Shown in pieces: positions 44,956 to 55,084 of a stretch of DNA of 64,000 bases; positions within the stretch are counted from its first letter, which is position 1, and every line of letters begins with the position of its first letter. The stretch comes from Pararhizobium_B sp963760965 (GTDB lineage: Bacteria > Pseudomonadota > Alphaproteobacteria > Rhizobiales > Rhizobiaceae): positions 682,001 to 746,000 of the forward strand of contig CAVXEW010000013.1 in assembly GCA_963760965.1 (NCBI GenBank), in the 5' to 3' direction. The translations under genes were made by a program, and so were the position numbers. The notes beneath the pieces were generated by a model. It made no database searches. It worked only from the letters and a program-made list of their open reading frames with translations, and was not told where the DNA came from.

Positions 44956-46431
44956 TTGAGCCGCATGACCCTGGATGAGCTTGCAAGCGACCTGCCCGGC
45001 GCGACGCCGCAGTCGATGGCGCCGGCAATCGGCGCGATCGCCGTATCCGGCATCTGCGCCGACAGCCGGGAGGTCGGCGCCGGCAGTCTCTTCGTGGCGG
45101 TGCGCGGCAACAAGGCCGACGGCGCCACCTATGCGCGGGACGCGGTGGCGCGCGGCGCCGTCGCCGTCGTCGTCGAAGCGGGCTCGAAGCCGGACGTCGA
45201 CGTTCCGGTCCTCGAGGTGGGCGATACGAGGCGATTCCTCGCCCTGGCGGCCGCACGCTTCTACCGCCGCCAGCCGGAGACGACGGTCGCCGTTACCGGC
45301 ACCGCCGGAAAAACGTCCGTCGCGTCCTTCACCCGTCAGATCTGGGAGCACTGGGGCAAGGCGGCGGCGATGATCGGGACGACAGGGCTGGTCGCTCCCG
45401 GACGGGCCGAATACGGCTCCCTGACGACGCCGGACCCGGTGCATCTCCACAAACTGCTGCGCGAACTGGCGGAAGACGGAGTGACGCATGCGTCGATGGA
45501 GGCCTCGAGCCACGGTATCGACCAGCATCGCCTCGACGGCGTGCGGCTGTCCGCGGCGGCGTTTACGAATCTCGGCCGCGACCACATGGACTACCATCCG
45601 ACGGTCGAGGACTATTTCGCGACCAAGATGCATCTCTTCGACCGCCTGCTGCCGAAGGGTTCGCCGGCCGTCATATTCGCCGACGATCCGCATTCCGGAC
45701 CCGCGATCGAGGTTGCACGCAAGGCCGGGCACGAGGTTCTGACCGTCGGGCGCGGCGGCAACTTCCTCGCATTGAAGCGCGTCGAGCACCAGCGCCACAG
45801 GCAAACCGTGGAGATACATCACGGTGCGACGATCTTCGAACTCGAAATTCCGCTGGCCGGCGACTTCCAGGTCTCCAACGCCCTCGTTGCCGCCGGGCTC
45901 GCCATCGCCACGGGCACGCCGGCCGATATTGCCACGGCCGCGCTGGAGCGGCTGGTGGGCGCCCCCGGCCGCCTCGAGCTCGTCGGGGCGACGCCCGACG
46001 GCGCGCCTGCCTATGTCGACTATGCACACAAGCCCGAGGCCCTCGAGAACGTGCTGGCTTCGGTGCGGCCGTTCACCACCGGCCGCGTCGTCGTTGTCTT
46101 CGGCTGCGGCGGCGACAGGGACCGCGGGAAGCGGCCGATTATGGGCGAGATCGCGACCCGGCTGGCGGATGTCGTGATCGTAACCGACGACAACCCGCGC
46201 TCGGAGGAGGCTGCCGCGATCCGCGCGGAGATCCTGGCTGCCGCGCCCGGCGCGATCGAGGTGGGAGACCGCGGCGAAGCGATCGCGGAGGCGGTGTTCA
46301 TGCTGAAGAAGGGCGACACGCTGATCGTGGCCGGCAAGGGTCACGAACCCGGCCAGACGGTCGGCGAGACGGTGCTGCCGTTTTCCGACCACGACGAGAT
46401 CCGCAGGGCGCTGGAGGTTCGGGCGAAATGA
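44956..46431 (+). CDS. murE: UDP-MurNAc-tripeptide synthetase MurE
   Basis: Adds meso-diaminopimelate to UDP-MurNAc-L-Ala-D-Glu, 491 aa. ATP-binding GTAGKTS at residues 115-121. The substrate-specificity motif DNPR (TDDNPRSEE) marks a DAP enzyme rather than a lysine enzyme, as expected in a Gram-negative. A carbamylated Lys region is present. The start is TTG 44956 with GAGAGAGA 5 nt upstream, or ATG 44965 nine bases later. It ends within the murF start (ATGA). Confidence 0.96.
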   Translation: MSRMTLDELASDLPGATPQSMAPAIGAIAVSGICADSREVGAGSLFVAVRGNKADGATYARDAVARGAVAVVVEAGSKPDVDVPVLEVGDTRRFLALAAARFYRRQPETTVAVTGTAGKTSVASFTRQIWEHWGKAAAMIGTTGLVAPGRAEYGSLTTPDPVHLHKLLRELAEDGVTHASMEASSHGIDQHRLDGVRLSAAAFTNLGRDHMDYHPTVEDYFATKMHLFDRLLPKGSPAVIFADDPHSGPAIEVARKAGHEVLTVGRGGNFLALKRVEHQRHRQTVEIHHGATIFELEIPLAGDFQVSNALVAAGLAIATGTPADIATAALERLVGAPGRLELVGATPDGAPAYVDYAHKPEALENVLASVRPFTTGRVVVVFGCGGDRDRGKRPIMGEIATRLADVVIVTDDNPRSEEAAAIRAEILAAAPGAIEVGDRGEAIAEAVFMLKKGDTLIVAGKGHEPGQTVGETVLPFSDHDEIRRALEVRAK

Positions 46432-47882
46432 ACTGGCTCTGGACCGCTAAGGAGATGGCGGAGGCCATGGGCGGCCGACCGCTCGGTACACTGCCCGACG
46501 GCGTCACCGGCATTTCCATCGACACGCGCACGCTGGCCCCGGGCGAGGCCTTTTTCGCAATACGGGGCGAGCGCTTCGACGGGCACGAGTTCGCCAGCGC
46601 GGCAATTGCTGCCGGCGCGGGGCTGCTGGTCGTTTCGGAAGCCCGGCTCCCGGCGCTCGGCGGTTTGACCGTTCCCTTCATCGTCGTCGACGACGTTCTG
46701 GAGGCCTTGTGCCGGCTGGCGGTTGCCGCCCGGGCGCGCAGCGACGCCGAAATCATTGCGGTGACCGGCTCGGTCGGCAAGACGACGACCAAGGCCATGC
46801 TTGCCCGTGCGCTGGCTCCCTCCGGCACGGTCCATGCGGCGGTGGCCTCGTTCAACAACCATTGGGGCGTGCCGCTGACGCTTGCCCGCATGCCGGCGGA
46901 CACGCGCTTCGGCGTCTTCGAGATCGGCATGAACCACGCGGGCGAGATCCGGCCGCTGGTGAAAATGGTCCGGCCGCATGTCGCGATCGTGACGACCATC
47001 GCAGCGGCACATCTCGGCCACTTCCGGAACCTCGACGAGATCGCTGCCGCGAAGGCCGAGATATTCGAGGGCGTCGAGCCGGGCGGTGCGGCCGTGCTCA
47101 ACCGCGACAACGAGAAGTTCGAGACGCTGGCGAAGGTCGCTGCCGGCTGCGGGGTGCGGCGCATCTACGGCTTCGGCGAACATGCGGAATCGGATTTCCG
47201 TCTGCTGGGGTCTACGCTCCATGCGGACCGGACCGAAGGCCGGATCGGCATCGGGGGCAGGGAAATCGACGTGACGGTGGGCGCGCCGGGGCGCCACATC
47301 CTTCTCAACGCGCTGGCGGCTCTCGGCGCGGTTTCGCTGATGGGGGCGGACCTCGACCAGGCGGCTGCGGCGCTCGCGGCGATCTCCGCCGCGAAGGGGC
47401 GGGGCGAGCGCCACAGGCTTCGCTGCGGCGACGGGGAGTTCCTGCTGATCGACGAAAGCTACAACGCGAATCCGGCCTCCATGCGCGCTGCGCTCGATCT
47501 GCTGGCGGCCGCACCCGTCGGCGAAGGCGGGCGGCGCATCGCGGTGCTGGGCGACATGCTGGAACTCGGCTCCTTCTCCCCCGATCTGCACGCCGAACTC
47601 GCCGGCCCGGTGAAAGCTGCCGGGGTCGACCGGCTATATCTCGGTGGACCGGAAATGGCGGCGCTCGCCGCGGCACTGCCGAAGGATTTCCCCGTGCAAA
47701 GCTTCGAGGGTGCCGACGCGCTTGCCGAAGCCCTGAAGAACGAGGCGTCGCCGGGCGATGTCATCGTCGTGAAATCATCGCTGGGACTTCGGTTCGGCAG
47801 GGTCGTCGAGGCCCTGCTGAAGGCGTTTCCGGCGGCCGGCGGCGACGCCCCGGCGCACAGTTCGGCCGCGAAAGGAAGCTGA
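46428..47882 (+). CDS. murF: UDP-MurNAc-pentapeptide synthetase MurF
   Basis: Ligates D-Ala-D-Ala to UDP-MurNAc-tripeptide in the last cytosolic precursor step, 484 aa. P-loop GSVGKTT at residues 114-120. The family motifs FNNHWGVPLTL, EIGMNHAGEI and LIDESYNANPASM are all present. Overlaps murE by 4 nt and mraY by 1 nt, so it is translated as part of a coupled series. Its substrate dipeptide is made by the ddl product encoded 8 kb downstream. Confidence 0.97.
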   Translation: MNWLWTAKEMAEAMGGRPLGTLPDGVTGISIDTRTLAPGEAFFAIRGERFDGHEFASAAIAAGAGLLVVSEARLPALGGLTVPFIVVDDVLEALCRLAVAARARSDAEIIAVTGSVGKTTTKAMLARALAPSGTVHAAVASFNNHWGVPLTLARMPADTRFGVFEIGMNHAGEIRPLVKMVRPHVAIVTTIAAAHLGHFRNLDEIAAAKAEIFEGVEPGGAAVLNRDNEKFETLAKVAAGCGVRRIYGFGEHAESDFRLLGSTLHADRTEGRIGIGGREIDVTVGAPGRHILLNALAALGAVSLMGADLDQAAAALAAISAAKGRGERHRLRCGDGEFLLIDESYNANPASMRAALDLLAAAPVGEGGRRIAVLGDMLELGSFSPDLHAELAGPVKAAGVDRLYLGGPEMAALAAALPKDFPVQSFEGADALAEALKNEASPGDVIVVKSSLGLRFGRVVEALLKAFPAAGGDAPAHSSAAKGS

Positions 47883-48985
47883 TGCTGATCTGGCTGACGA
47901 AGCTCGAGACCGAGATTCAAGTCTTCAACCTGTTCCGCTACATCACCTTCCGGACCGGCGGAGCGATGTTCACCTCGGCTGCGATCGTCTTCCTGTTCGG
48001 ACCGATGATCATCGATTCGCTGCGTATCCGGCAGGGGCGAGGCCAGCCGATCCGTGCCGACGGACCGCAGACGCACTTCAAGAAGGCCGGTACGCCGACC
48101 ATGGGCGGGCTGATGATGCTGGTCGGCATCGTCGTAAGTTCCCTGCTCTGGGCGGACCTGTCGAGCATTTACGTCGTCGTCACGCTCCTGGTGACGCTCG
48201 GTTTCGGCGCGATCGGCTTCTACGACGACTACCTGAAGGTGACGAAGCAGTCGGACAAGGGCTTTTCGGGAAAATCGCGCCTCGGCATCGAGTTCCTGAT
48301 CGCCGGTATCGCGGTATTCTTCATCATGACGGCCGCCGAACACGATGCGGCGAGCGGTCACGCCGCCTTCGCCACCTCGCTCGCATTTCCCTTCTTCAAG
48401 GACGTGCTGCTCAATCTCGGCTACTTCTTCGTGGTTTTCGGAGCCTTCGTCATCGTCGGCGCGGGCAATGCGGTGAACCTCACGGACGGGCTCGACGGGC
48501 TCGCCATCGTGCCGGTCATGATCGCGTCAGCTTCCTTCGCGGCCATCGCCTACCTGGTCGGCAATGCGATCTTCGCCAACTACCTGCAGATCAATTTCGT
48601 GCCGGGAACCGGCGAGCTCACGGTGATACTGGGGGCGGTGATCGGAGCGGGGCTGGGCTTTCTCTGGTTCAATGCGCCGCCTGCCGCCATCTTCATGGGT
48701 GACACGGGCTCGCTTTCGCTGGGCGGGTTGATCGGCACCGTCGCCGTCGCCACGAAGCACGAGATCGTCATGGCGATCATCGGCGGACTGTTCGTGATAG
48801 AGGCGTTGTCGGTCATCATACAGGTCGGCGTCTTCAAGATGACCGGCAAGCGCGTCTTCCTGATGGCGCCGATCCACCACCATTTCGAGAAGAAGGGCTG
48901 GACCGAAAGCCAGGTCGTCGTCCGCTTCTGGATCATCGCGGTGATGCTGGGCATGCTCGGCCTGGCGACACTGAAGATGCGGTAG
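47882..48985 (+). CDS. mraY: Phospho-MurNAc-pentapeptide transferase MraY
   Basis: Makes lipid I by transferring phospho-MurNAc-pentapeptide to undecaprenyl phosphate, 367 aa, about ten membrane helices. Catalytic aspartates lie in FYDDYLK and NLTDGLDGL. The substrate loop FMGDTGSLSLGG and the C-terminal PIHHHFEKKGW histidine motif are present. The ATG overlaps the murF stop (TGATG); an in-frame upstream extension inside murF is not coding. murD starts 5 nt after its stop. Confidence 0.97.
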   Translation: MLIWLTKLETEIQVFNLFRYITFRTGGAMFTSAAIVFLFGPMIIDSLRIRQGRGQPIRADGPQTHFKKAGTPTMGGLMMLVGIVVSSLLWADLSSIYVVVTLLVTLGFGAIGFYDDYLKVTKQSDKGFSGKSRLGIEFLIAGIAVFFIMTAAEHDAASGHAAFATSLAFPFFKDVLLNLGYFFVVFGAFVIVGAGNAVNLTDGLDGLAIVPVMIASASFAAIAYLVGNAIFANYLQINFVPGTGELTVILGAVIGAGLGFLWFNAPPAAIFMGDTGSLSLGGLIGTVAVATKHEIVMAIIGGLFVIEALSVIIQVGVFKMTGKRVFLMAPIHHHFEKKGWTESQVVVRFWIIAVMLGMLGLATLKMR

Positions 48986-48990
48986 CGCCG

Positions 48991-50400
48991 ATGATACCCG
49001 TAACGACGCTCAGGGACAGGCCCGTCGCCCTCTTCGGCCTCGGCGGGTCCGGGCTTGCGACCGCGCGCGCGCTGGTGGCCGGGGGCGCGCTGGTGACGGC
49101 GTACGACGACAACCCGGACCGGGTCGCGGCCGCGGCGGCCGAAGGAATCCCGACCGCCGACCTGCACGGAATCGACTGGCGGGCCTACGCGGCGCTGGTG
49201 CTTTCGCCGGGAGTTCCGCTGACGCACCCGAAGCCGCACTGGACGGTCGATCTCGCGTGTGCAGCCGAGGTGCCGGTCGTCGGCGACGTGGAGCTGTTTG
49301 CGCGGGAGCGGCGGGCGAGGGCGCCCGACTGCCCCTTCATCGCGATTACCGGGACCAACGGCAAGTCGACGACGACGGCGCTGATCGCCCACATCCTGCG
49401 GGCTGCAGGCCGTGACACCCAGCTCGGCGGCAATATCGGAAGGGCGATCCTGACACTCGATCCGCCGCAGGCGGGCCGCGTCTACGTGGTGGAGTGCTCG
49501 TCCTATCAGATCGATCTTGCGCCGACGCTCGATCCGAGCGTCGGCATCCTGCTCAACCTCTCGCCCGACCACCTGGACCGGCATGGCACGATGCAGCACT
49601 ACGCCGACATCAAGGAAAGGCTCGTGGCCGGCAGCGATGTCGCCGTCGTCGGCGTGGATGACAGCTTTTCGCTGAGGATTGCAGACAGGCTCGGCCAATC
49701 CGGCAGGAAGGTGTTGAGGATTTCGAAGCGGGAAGTGGTCGCCGACGGTCTCTATGCCGAAGGATCGGTCATCCGGCTGGCGCGGACCGGATCTTCCCGG
49801 GACTTCGTCGACCTCGCGGATGTACCGACGTTGCGCGGTGCCCACAACGCGCAGAACGCGGCCGCGGCCATCGCCGCCTGCCTGGCCCTTGGACTTGCCG
49901 AGGACGATATCGTGCGGGCGCTGGCGACATTCCCCGGCCTCAGGCATCGCATGCAGCCGGTGGCGCGGCGCGGGCGGGTCACTTTCGTCAACGATTCCAA
50001 GGCGACGAACGCCGATGCGGCGGCGCCGGCGCTTTCGAGCTACGACGATATCTACTGGATCGCCGGCGGCCTGCCGAAAGAGGGCGGGATCGCGCCTCTC
50101 GGCGGGCTCTTCGGACATATCGCAAAGGCCTACCTGATCGGCGAGGCCGCGCCGGCCTTCGCGGCGGTGCTGGGAGAAAGCGTGCCCTACGAAATCGCCG
50201 GCACCCTGGAAAGGGCGGTCGCGAGGGCCGCGGCGGATGCTGCCGCCGGCGGCGGCGAGGCGCCGGTCGTGCTTCTGTGTCCGGCTTGCGCAAGCTTCGA
50301 CCAGTACAAGAATTTCGAGGCGCGCGGCGATGCTTTCGTCGCGCATGTGGCGGCAGTCGAGGGCGTGACGATGCTGATCGACGCCAACCAAGGGGATTGA
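48991..50400 (+). CDS. murD: UDP-MurNAc-L-alanine:D-glutamate ligase MurD
   Basis: Adds D-glutamate to UDP-MurNAc-L-Ala, 469 aa. N-terminal Rossmann-like domain with the GLGGSG turn. Central ATPase P-loop GTNGKST at residues 121-127, the ECSSYQIDLAP segment, and the NDSKATNADAAAPAL motif of the C-terminal domain. Five nucleotides separate it from mraY and four from ftsW. Confidence 0.97.
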   Translation: MIPVTTLRDRPVALFGLGGSGLATARALVAGGALVTAYDDNPDRVAAAAAEGIPTADLHGIDWRAYAALVLSPGVPLTHPKPHWTVDLACAAEVPVVGDVELFARERRARAPDCPFIAITGTNGKSTTTALIAHILRAAGRDTQLGGNIGRAILTLDPPQAGRVYVVECSSYQIDLAPTLDPSVGILLNLSPDHLDRHGTMQHYADIKERLVAGSDVAVVGVDDSFSLRIADRLGQSGRKVLRISKREVVADGLYAEGSVIRLARTGSSRDFVDLADVPTLRGAHNAQNAAAAIAACLALGLAEDDIVRALATFPGLRHRMQPVARRGRVTFVNDSKATNADAAAPALSSYDDIYWIAGGLPKEGGIAPLGGLFGHIAKAYLIGEAAPAFAAVLGESVPYEIAGTLERAVARAAADAAAGGGEAPVVLLCPACASFDQYKNFEARGDAFVAHVAAVEGVTMLIDANQGD

Positions 50401-50404
50401 CGAC

Positions 50405-51559
50405 ATGGTGAGCCGGGTTCAACGCGGAGCGATCGCGGATTGGTTCTGGACCATCGACAGGGTCTTCCTTGCCGCATTCGTGCTGCTTCTGGGAACGGGC
50501 TTCATGCTGTCGTTTTCGGCAAGTCCGCCGGAAGCGGCCCGGCTCGGGCTTCCGAGCTTCTTCTTCGTGAAGCGGCATGCGGCCTTCCTGCTGCCGACGC
50601 TCTGCGTTCTCGTCGGGTGCTCGTTTCTCTCGCCGCGGCACGTGCGACGCGCGGCGCTGGTCATTCTTGCAATATCGATAGCCTGCATGGTGCTGGCGCT
50701 GTTCTTCGGTGTCGAGGTGAAAGGTTCCAGGCGCTGGATTTCGCTGCTCGGACTGTCGATCCAGCCCTCGGAATTCATGAAACCGGCCTTCATCGTCATC
50801 TGCTCCTGGCTGTTCTCGGAGCACGCGCGCCATCCGGAGGTGCCGGGCAATCTGTTTGCGATCATCCTGTTCGGAATTGTCGCGGCTCTGCTGGTCGCCG
50901 AGCCCGATTTCGGCCAGACGATGCTGACCGGCATGATCTGGGGCGGCATGTTCTTCCTTGCGGGAATTTCCTGGTCCTGGATACTGATGCTCCTGGCACT
51001 GGCGGCGGGCGGCTTCCTGACCGCCTACAGCACCATCAACCACGTGCAGCAGCGCGTCGACCGCTTCATGACCGGGCAGGGCGATACGTTCCAGGTCGAT
51101 ACGGCGCGCGACGCGATCATCCACGGTCACTGGCTTGGCGTCGGCCCGGGGGAAGGCGTCGTCAAGCGCATCCTTCCGGACAGTCATACCGACTTCGTAT
51201 TCTCGGTGGCGGCCGAGGAATTCGGAATCGTGTTCTGCATCTTTCTCGTTCTTCTCTTTTCCTTCATTGTCCTGCGCGGATTTTCTTATGCGAAACGTGA
51301 GCGGGACGACTTCACGCGGCTTGCAATTTGCGGCCTCGTGCTCCAGATCGGGCTGCAGTCCATGATCAACATCTGCGTCAATCTCAGGCTGATACCGGCG
51401 AAGGGAATGACCCTGCCGTTCATCAGCTATGGCGGGTCGTCGATGCTGGCGATCGGCGTGACGGCGGGCTTCCTCCTGGCGCTTACGCGACGGCGACCGG
51501 AGACCCGTTCACGCGAGCGTTCGTTCGCCCGGTTCGATCTCAAGGTACCTGCCGAATAG
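50405..51559 (+). CDS. ftsW: Septal peptidoglycan glycosyltransferase FtsW
   Basis: SEDS-family polymerase that works with FtsI at the septum, 384 aa, ten membrane helices. SEDS landmarks include GSRRWISL and QPSEFMKPAFI, the large periplasmic loop with DTFQVDTARDAIIHGHWLGVGPGEG, and the C-terminal KGMTLPFISYGGSSMLA. The conserved catalytic-region Asp in the loop is present. The N-terminal cytoplasmic tail is short. Position between murD and murG is standard and favours FtsW over RodA. Confidence 0.96.
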   Translation: MVSRVQRGAIADWFWTIDRVFLAAFVLLLGTGFMLSFSASPPEAARLGLPSFFFVKRHAAFLLPTLCVLVGCSFLSPRHVRRAALVILAISIACMVLALFFGVEVKGSRRWISLLGLSIQPSEFMKPAFIVICSWLFSEHARHPEVPGNLFAIILFGIVAALLVAEPDFGQTMLTGMIWGGMFFLAGISWSWILMLLALAAGGFLTAYSTINHVQQRVDRFMTGQGDTFQVDTARDAIIHGHWLGVGPGEGVVKRILPDSHTDFVFSVAAEEFGIVFCIFLVLLFSFIVLRGFSYAKRERDDFTRLAICGLVLQIGLQSMINICVNLRLIPAKGMTLPFISYGGSSMLAIGVTAGFLLALTRRRPETRSRERSFARFDLKVPAE

Positions 51560-51567
51560 GAGCAGCC

Positions 51568-52704
51568 ATGGCTTCCGGGACGGTGATGCTTGCGGCTGGG
51601 GGCACAGGAGGGCACCTGTTCCCCGCGGAGGCGCTGGCGCACGAACTCAGGGCCCGCGGGTGGCAGGTGCACCTCGTGACGGATCGCCGGGCCGAGCGCT
51701 ACGCCGCGGCGTTCCCGGCGGACGAACTCCACGTGGTGCGCTCGGCGACGATCGGCTCGAAAAATCCCCTGAAGGTGATACCTGCGCTGTGGACGCTGTT
51801 CATGGGAGTCCGCGAGGCCGGGCGACTGATCCGCCGCGTCCGGCCGAAGGCGATGGTCGGGTTCGGCGGCTATCCGACCGTTCCGCCGCTGATCGCGGCG
51901 GGCAATGCGGGCGTGCCGAGCGTCATCCATGAGCAGAACGCGGTCATGGGACGTGCGAACAAGGCGCTGGCGAACCGGGTGCAGGCCATCGCCGGCGGAT
52001 TTCTGGCCGAGGGCAACGGGGTCCTGTCGGAAAAGATCGTGACGACCGGAAACCCGGTGCGGCCGGCGGTCCTTGAAGCCGCCAAGCTGCCCTACGATCC
52101 CTCGAGGCGGGGGGAGCCGTTCCGGCTGGTGGTGTTCGGCGGGAGCCAGGGGGCGCAGTTCTTCTCGCATGCCTTGCCGGAGGCAATCCGGGCGCTGCCG
52201 TCCGACCTGCGCTGGCGGCTGCTGGTGACGCAGCAGGCGCGTCCGGAGGACGTCGACACTGTCAGGCGCGCCTATGCCGAACTCGGGGTGAAGGCGGAGG
52301 TCTCGCCTTTCTTCACCGATATGGCGAAACGGATCGGGCATGCCCATCTCGTCATCAGCCGATCGGGCGCCTCGACGGTTTCGGAAATATCGGTCATCGG
52401 GCGGCCCGCGATCCTGGTGCCCTATCCGCACGCGCTCGACCACGACCAGGCGGCAAACGCAGCCGCGCTCGAAGCCAAGGGCGGTGCAGAAGTGATCGCA
52501 CAGTCCGAACTCGATGCGGCTCGGCTTTCGAAGCTGCTGGCCGGAGCCATGACCGATCCTGACCGGCTGGAGGCGACGGCGGCGAGCGCCAGGGCTGCCG
52601 GGCGACCCGATGCGGCCGGCTTGCTCGCGTCGCTGGTAGAAGCTATTGCGGGCGGCACGTCAGTCGCCGACTTCAAGTCCAGTCTCAGGGAATCAACGCC
52701 ATGA
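51568..52704 (+). CDS. murG: MurG, lipid II-forming GlcNAc transferase
   Basis: Adds GlcNAc to lipid I at the inner face of the membrane, 378 aa. The N-terminal glycine-rich loop GGTGGHLFPA is at residues 11-20. The acceptor region GFGGYPTVPP, the HEQNAVMGRANK motif and the UDP-GlcNAc binding segment (SRSGASTVSEI, PYPHALDHDQAANA) are intact. ATG 51568 follows AGGAGC; the open frame upstream overlaps ftsW and is not used. It ends inside the murC start. Confidence 0.97.
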   Translation: MASGTVMLAAGGTGGHLFPAEALAHELRARGWQVHLVTDRRAERYAAAFPADELHVVRSATIGSKNPLKVIPALWTLFMGVREAGRLIRRVRPKAMVGFGGYPTVPPLIAAGNAGVPSVIHEQNAVMGRANKALANRVQAIAGGFLAEGNGVLSEKIVTTGNPVRPAVLEAAKLPYDPSRRGEPFRLVVFGGSQGAQFFSHALPEAIRALPSDLRWRLLVTQQARPEDVDTVRRAYAELGVKAEVSPFFTDMAKRIGHAHLVISRSGASTVSEISVIGRPAILVPYPHALDHDQAANAAALEAKGGAEVIAQSELDAARLSKLLAGAMTDPDRLEATAASARAAGRPDAAGLLASLVEAIAGGTSVADFKSSLRESTP

Positions 52705-54116
52705 AGATGCCGCAGAGTATCGGTCTTGTTCATTTCGTCGGCATAGGCGGCATCGGCATGAGCGGTATCGCCGAGGTGCTGAAGACGCTCGGCTATGACG
52801 TGCAGGGCTCCGACCAGTCCGACAGCGCGAATGTCCAGCGATTGCGCGACAAGGGCATCAAGGTCTTCATCGGGCACGCTGCCGAGAACCTCGGCGAGGC
52901 GGAGGTTCTCGTCATCTCCACGGCGATCAGGAAGGACAATCCGGAACTCGTCGCCGCGCGGGAAAGACTGCTGCCGATCGTGCGCCGGGCCGAGATGCTG
53001 GCCGAGCTGATGCGCTTCCGCAACGCGGTCGCCATCGGCGGCACGCACGGCAAGACCACGACCACCTCGATGGTGGCGACGCTGCTGGAGGCCGGCGGGC
53101 TCGACCCGACGGTCATCAACGGCGGCATCATCAACGCCTACGGCACGAATGCCCGCATGGGCGAGGGCGAGTGGATGGTCGTCGAGGCGGACGAGTTCGA
53201 CGGTACCTTCCTGAAGCTGCCGGCCGAGATCGCCGTCGTCACCAACATCGATCCCGAGCACCTCGATCACTACGGATCCTTCGATGCCGTGCGCGCCGCA
53301 TTCAGGCAGTTCGTCGAGAACGTGCCGTTCTACGGCTTTGGCGTGATGTGCCTCGACCATCCCGAAGTGCAGTCGCTTATCAGCAAGATCGAGGACCGGC
53401 GCGTGATCAGCTACGGCGCCAACCCGCAGGCCGACGTGCGCTTCGGCAACCACAGGATGGACGGGCCGGTCTCCGTCTTCGACGTGGAAATCCGCAGCCG
53501 CAAGAGCGCGGAAGTGATCTCGATCAGGGACCTGCGGCTGCCGATGCCCGGCCGGCACAACGTCGCCAATGCCACGGCGGCGATCGCGGTTGCGCACGAG
53601 CTCGGCATCTCTTCGACCGACATCGTCAAGGGGCTCGGCCAATTCGGCGGCGTCAAGCGCCGGTTCACCCAGGCGGGCACATGGAACGGCGTGCGCATCT
53701 TCGATGACTACGGCCACCATCCCGTCGAGATAAAGGCCGTCCTGAAGGCGGCGCGCGAAGCCTGTTCGGGCCGCGTCATCGCGGTCGTGCAGCCGCATCG
53801 CTACAGTCGGCTCGCATCGCTCTTCGACGACTTTTCCGCCTGCTTCAACGACGCGGACAGCGTCGTGCTGGCCCCGGTCTATCCGGCCGGGGAGGATCCC
53901 GTGCCGGGGATCGATTCCGCGGCCCTGCTGTCGAGCATGAAGGCTGGGGGGCACCGGGACGTGCGACTCATCGACGGACCGGCCGAGCTTGCGCCGCTCG
54001 TCCGCTCGATCGCGCGCCCGGACGACTTCGTGGTCTGCCTCGGGGCAGGCAGCATCACCTACTGGGCCAATGCCCTGGCCGGCGAGCTTCAGGCGCTCGA
54101 GGAGAAGGGCGGATGA
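52701..54116 (+). CDS. murC: UDP-MurNAc:L-alanine ligase MurC
   Basis: Adds L-alanine to UDP-MurNAc, 471 aa. N-terminal GIGGIGMSGIAEVL substrate motif (residues 14-27), P-loop GTHGKTT at 114-120, EADEFDGTFLKL, and the C-terminal DDYGHHPVEIKAVL motif. Overlaps murG and murB by 4 nt at each end (ATGA), implying coupled translation. Confidence 0.97.
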   Translation: MKMPQSIGLVHFVGIGGIGMSGIAEVLKTLGYDVQGSDQSDSANVQRLRDKGIKVFIGHAAENLGEAEVLVISTAIRKDNPELVAARERLLPIVRRAEMLAELMRFRNAVAIGGTHGKTTTTSMVATLLEAGGLDPTVINGGIINAYGTNARMGEGEWMVVEADEFDGTFLKLPAEIAVVTNIDPEHLDHYGSFDAVRAAFRQFVENVPFYGFGVMCLDHPEVQSLISKIEDRRVISYGANPQADVRFGNHRMDGPVSVFDVEIRSRKSAEVISIRDLRLPMPGRHNVANATAAIAVAHELGISSTDIVKGLGQFGGVKRRFTQAGTWNGVRIFDDYGHHPVEIKAVLKAAREACSGRVIAVVQPHRYSRLASLFDDFSACFNDADSVVLAPVYPAGEDPVPGIDSAALLSSMKAGGHRDVRLIDGPAELAPLVRSIARPDDFVVCLGAGSITYWANALAGELQALEEKGG

Positions 54117-55084
54117 GCCTCGTCGACGGCGAAGCGCTGCTCGGTTCCCTGGCCGGCCGGCTGTCTGGCGTTCGAGGGCGGCTGACGCCGAATGCCGACA
54201 TGTCCAAGATCACCTGGTTCCGGGCGGGCGGACCCGCCGAAATGCTGTTCCAGCCGGCGGACGAGGACGACCTGGCAGCCTTCCTGCGCGCGTTGCCGAG
54301 GGAGGTGCCGGTGCTCCCCGTCGGCATCGGTTCGAACCTTCTGGTGCGCGACGGCGGGATCCCCGGAGTGGTGATCCGGTTGTCGGCCAAGGGGTTCGGC
54401 GAGGCGGAGCGGATTTCCGATACCCGGCTGCGCGCCGGCGCCGCCTGTCCCGACAAGCGTCTCGCGGCGGTGGCCCTCGCTGCGGGCATCGGGGGCTTTC
54501 ATTTCTACCACGGCATTCCGGGCGCCGTCGGCGGAGCGCTCCGGATGAACGCGGGTGCGAATGGCACGGAGACGTGCGAGCGGGTCGTCGAGGTTCATGC
54601 GCTCGACCGCGACGGAAACAGGCACGTCCTGACGAATGGCGACATGGGCTATGCCTACCGGCATTCTTCCGCGCCGGAAGACCTGATCTTCACGGGCGCC
54701 GTATTCGAAGGCCATGCGGACGAAGCCGACGCGATCCGGTCGGCCATGGAGGCCGTGCAGACGCACCGCGAGACCGTCCAGCCGATCCGGGAGAAGACCG
54801 GCGGCTCGACGTTCAGGAACCCGCCGGGGACGTCTGCGTGGAAGGAAATCGACGCGGCCGGCTGCCGCGGCCTGATGATCGGCGGCGCCCAGATGTCGCC
54901 CATGCACTGCAATTTCATGATCAACACGGGCGAGGCGACGGGATACGACCTCGAATATCTCGGAGAGACGGTGCGCGCGCGGGTGCTCGAGCATTCCGGG
55001 ATCCGTCTCGAATGGGAGATCAGGCGCCTGGGGCTTTTCGCCGAGGACCGGATCGTCCAGAAATTCCTCGGCCAGTTCATTTAG
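54113..55084 (+). CDS. murB: UDP-N-acetylenolpyruvoylglucosamine reductase MurB
   Basis: FAD enzyme that reduces UDP-GlcNAc-enolpyruvate to UDP-MurNAc with NADPH, 323 aa. FAD-binding segment GIGSNLLVRDGG, then FYHGIPGAVGGALRMNAGANG. The catalytic Ser lies in GGSTFRNPPG and the conserved acidic end-segment follows ARVLEHSGIRLEWEI. It lacks the extra Tyr loop of E. coli MurB, so it is a type IIa enzyme. Last gene before a 533-nt non-coding gap. Confidence 0.96.
   Translation: MSLVDGEALLGSLAGRLSGVRGRLTPNADMSKITWFRAGGPAEMLFQPADEDDLAAFLRALPREVPVLPVGIGSNLLVRDGGIPGVVIRLSAKGFGEAERISDTRLRAGAACPDKRLAAVALAAGIGGFHFYHGIPGAVGGALRMNAGANGTETCERVVEVHALDRDGNRHVLTNGDMGYAYRHSSAPEDLIFTGAVFEGHADEADAIRSAMEAVQTHRETVQPIREKTGGSTFRNPPGTSAWKEIDAAGCRGLMIGGAQMSPMHCNFMINTGEATGYDLEYLGETVRARVLEHSGIRLEWEIRRLGLFAEDRIVQKFLGQFI

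Noticed and set aside
42991..46392. A 1133-codon open frame on the minus strand across ftsI and murE
   Set aside because: Shadow of two certain genes; composition is Arg/His-rich and there is no ribosome-binding site or known domain.
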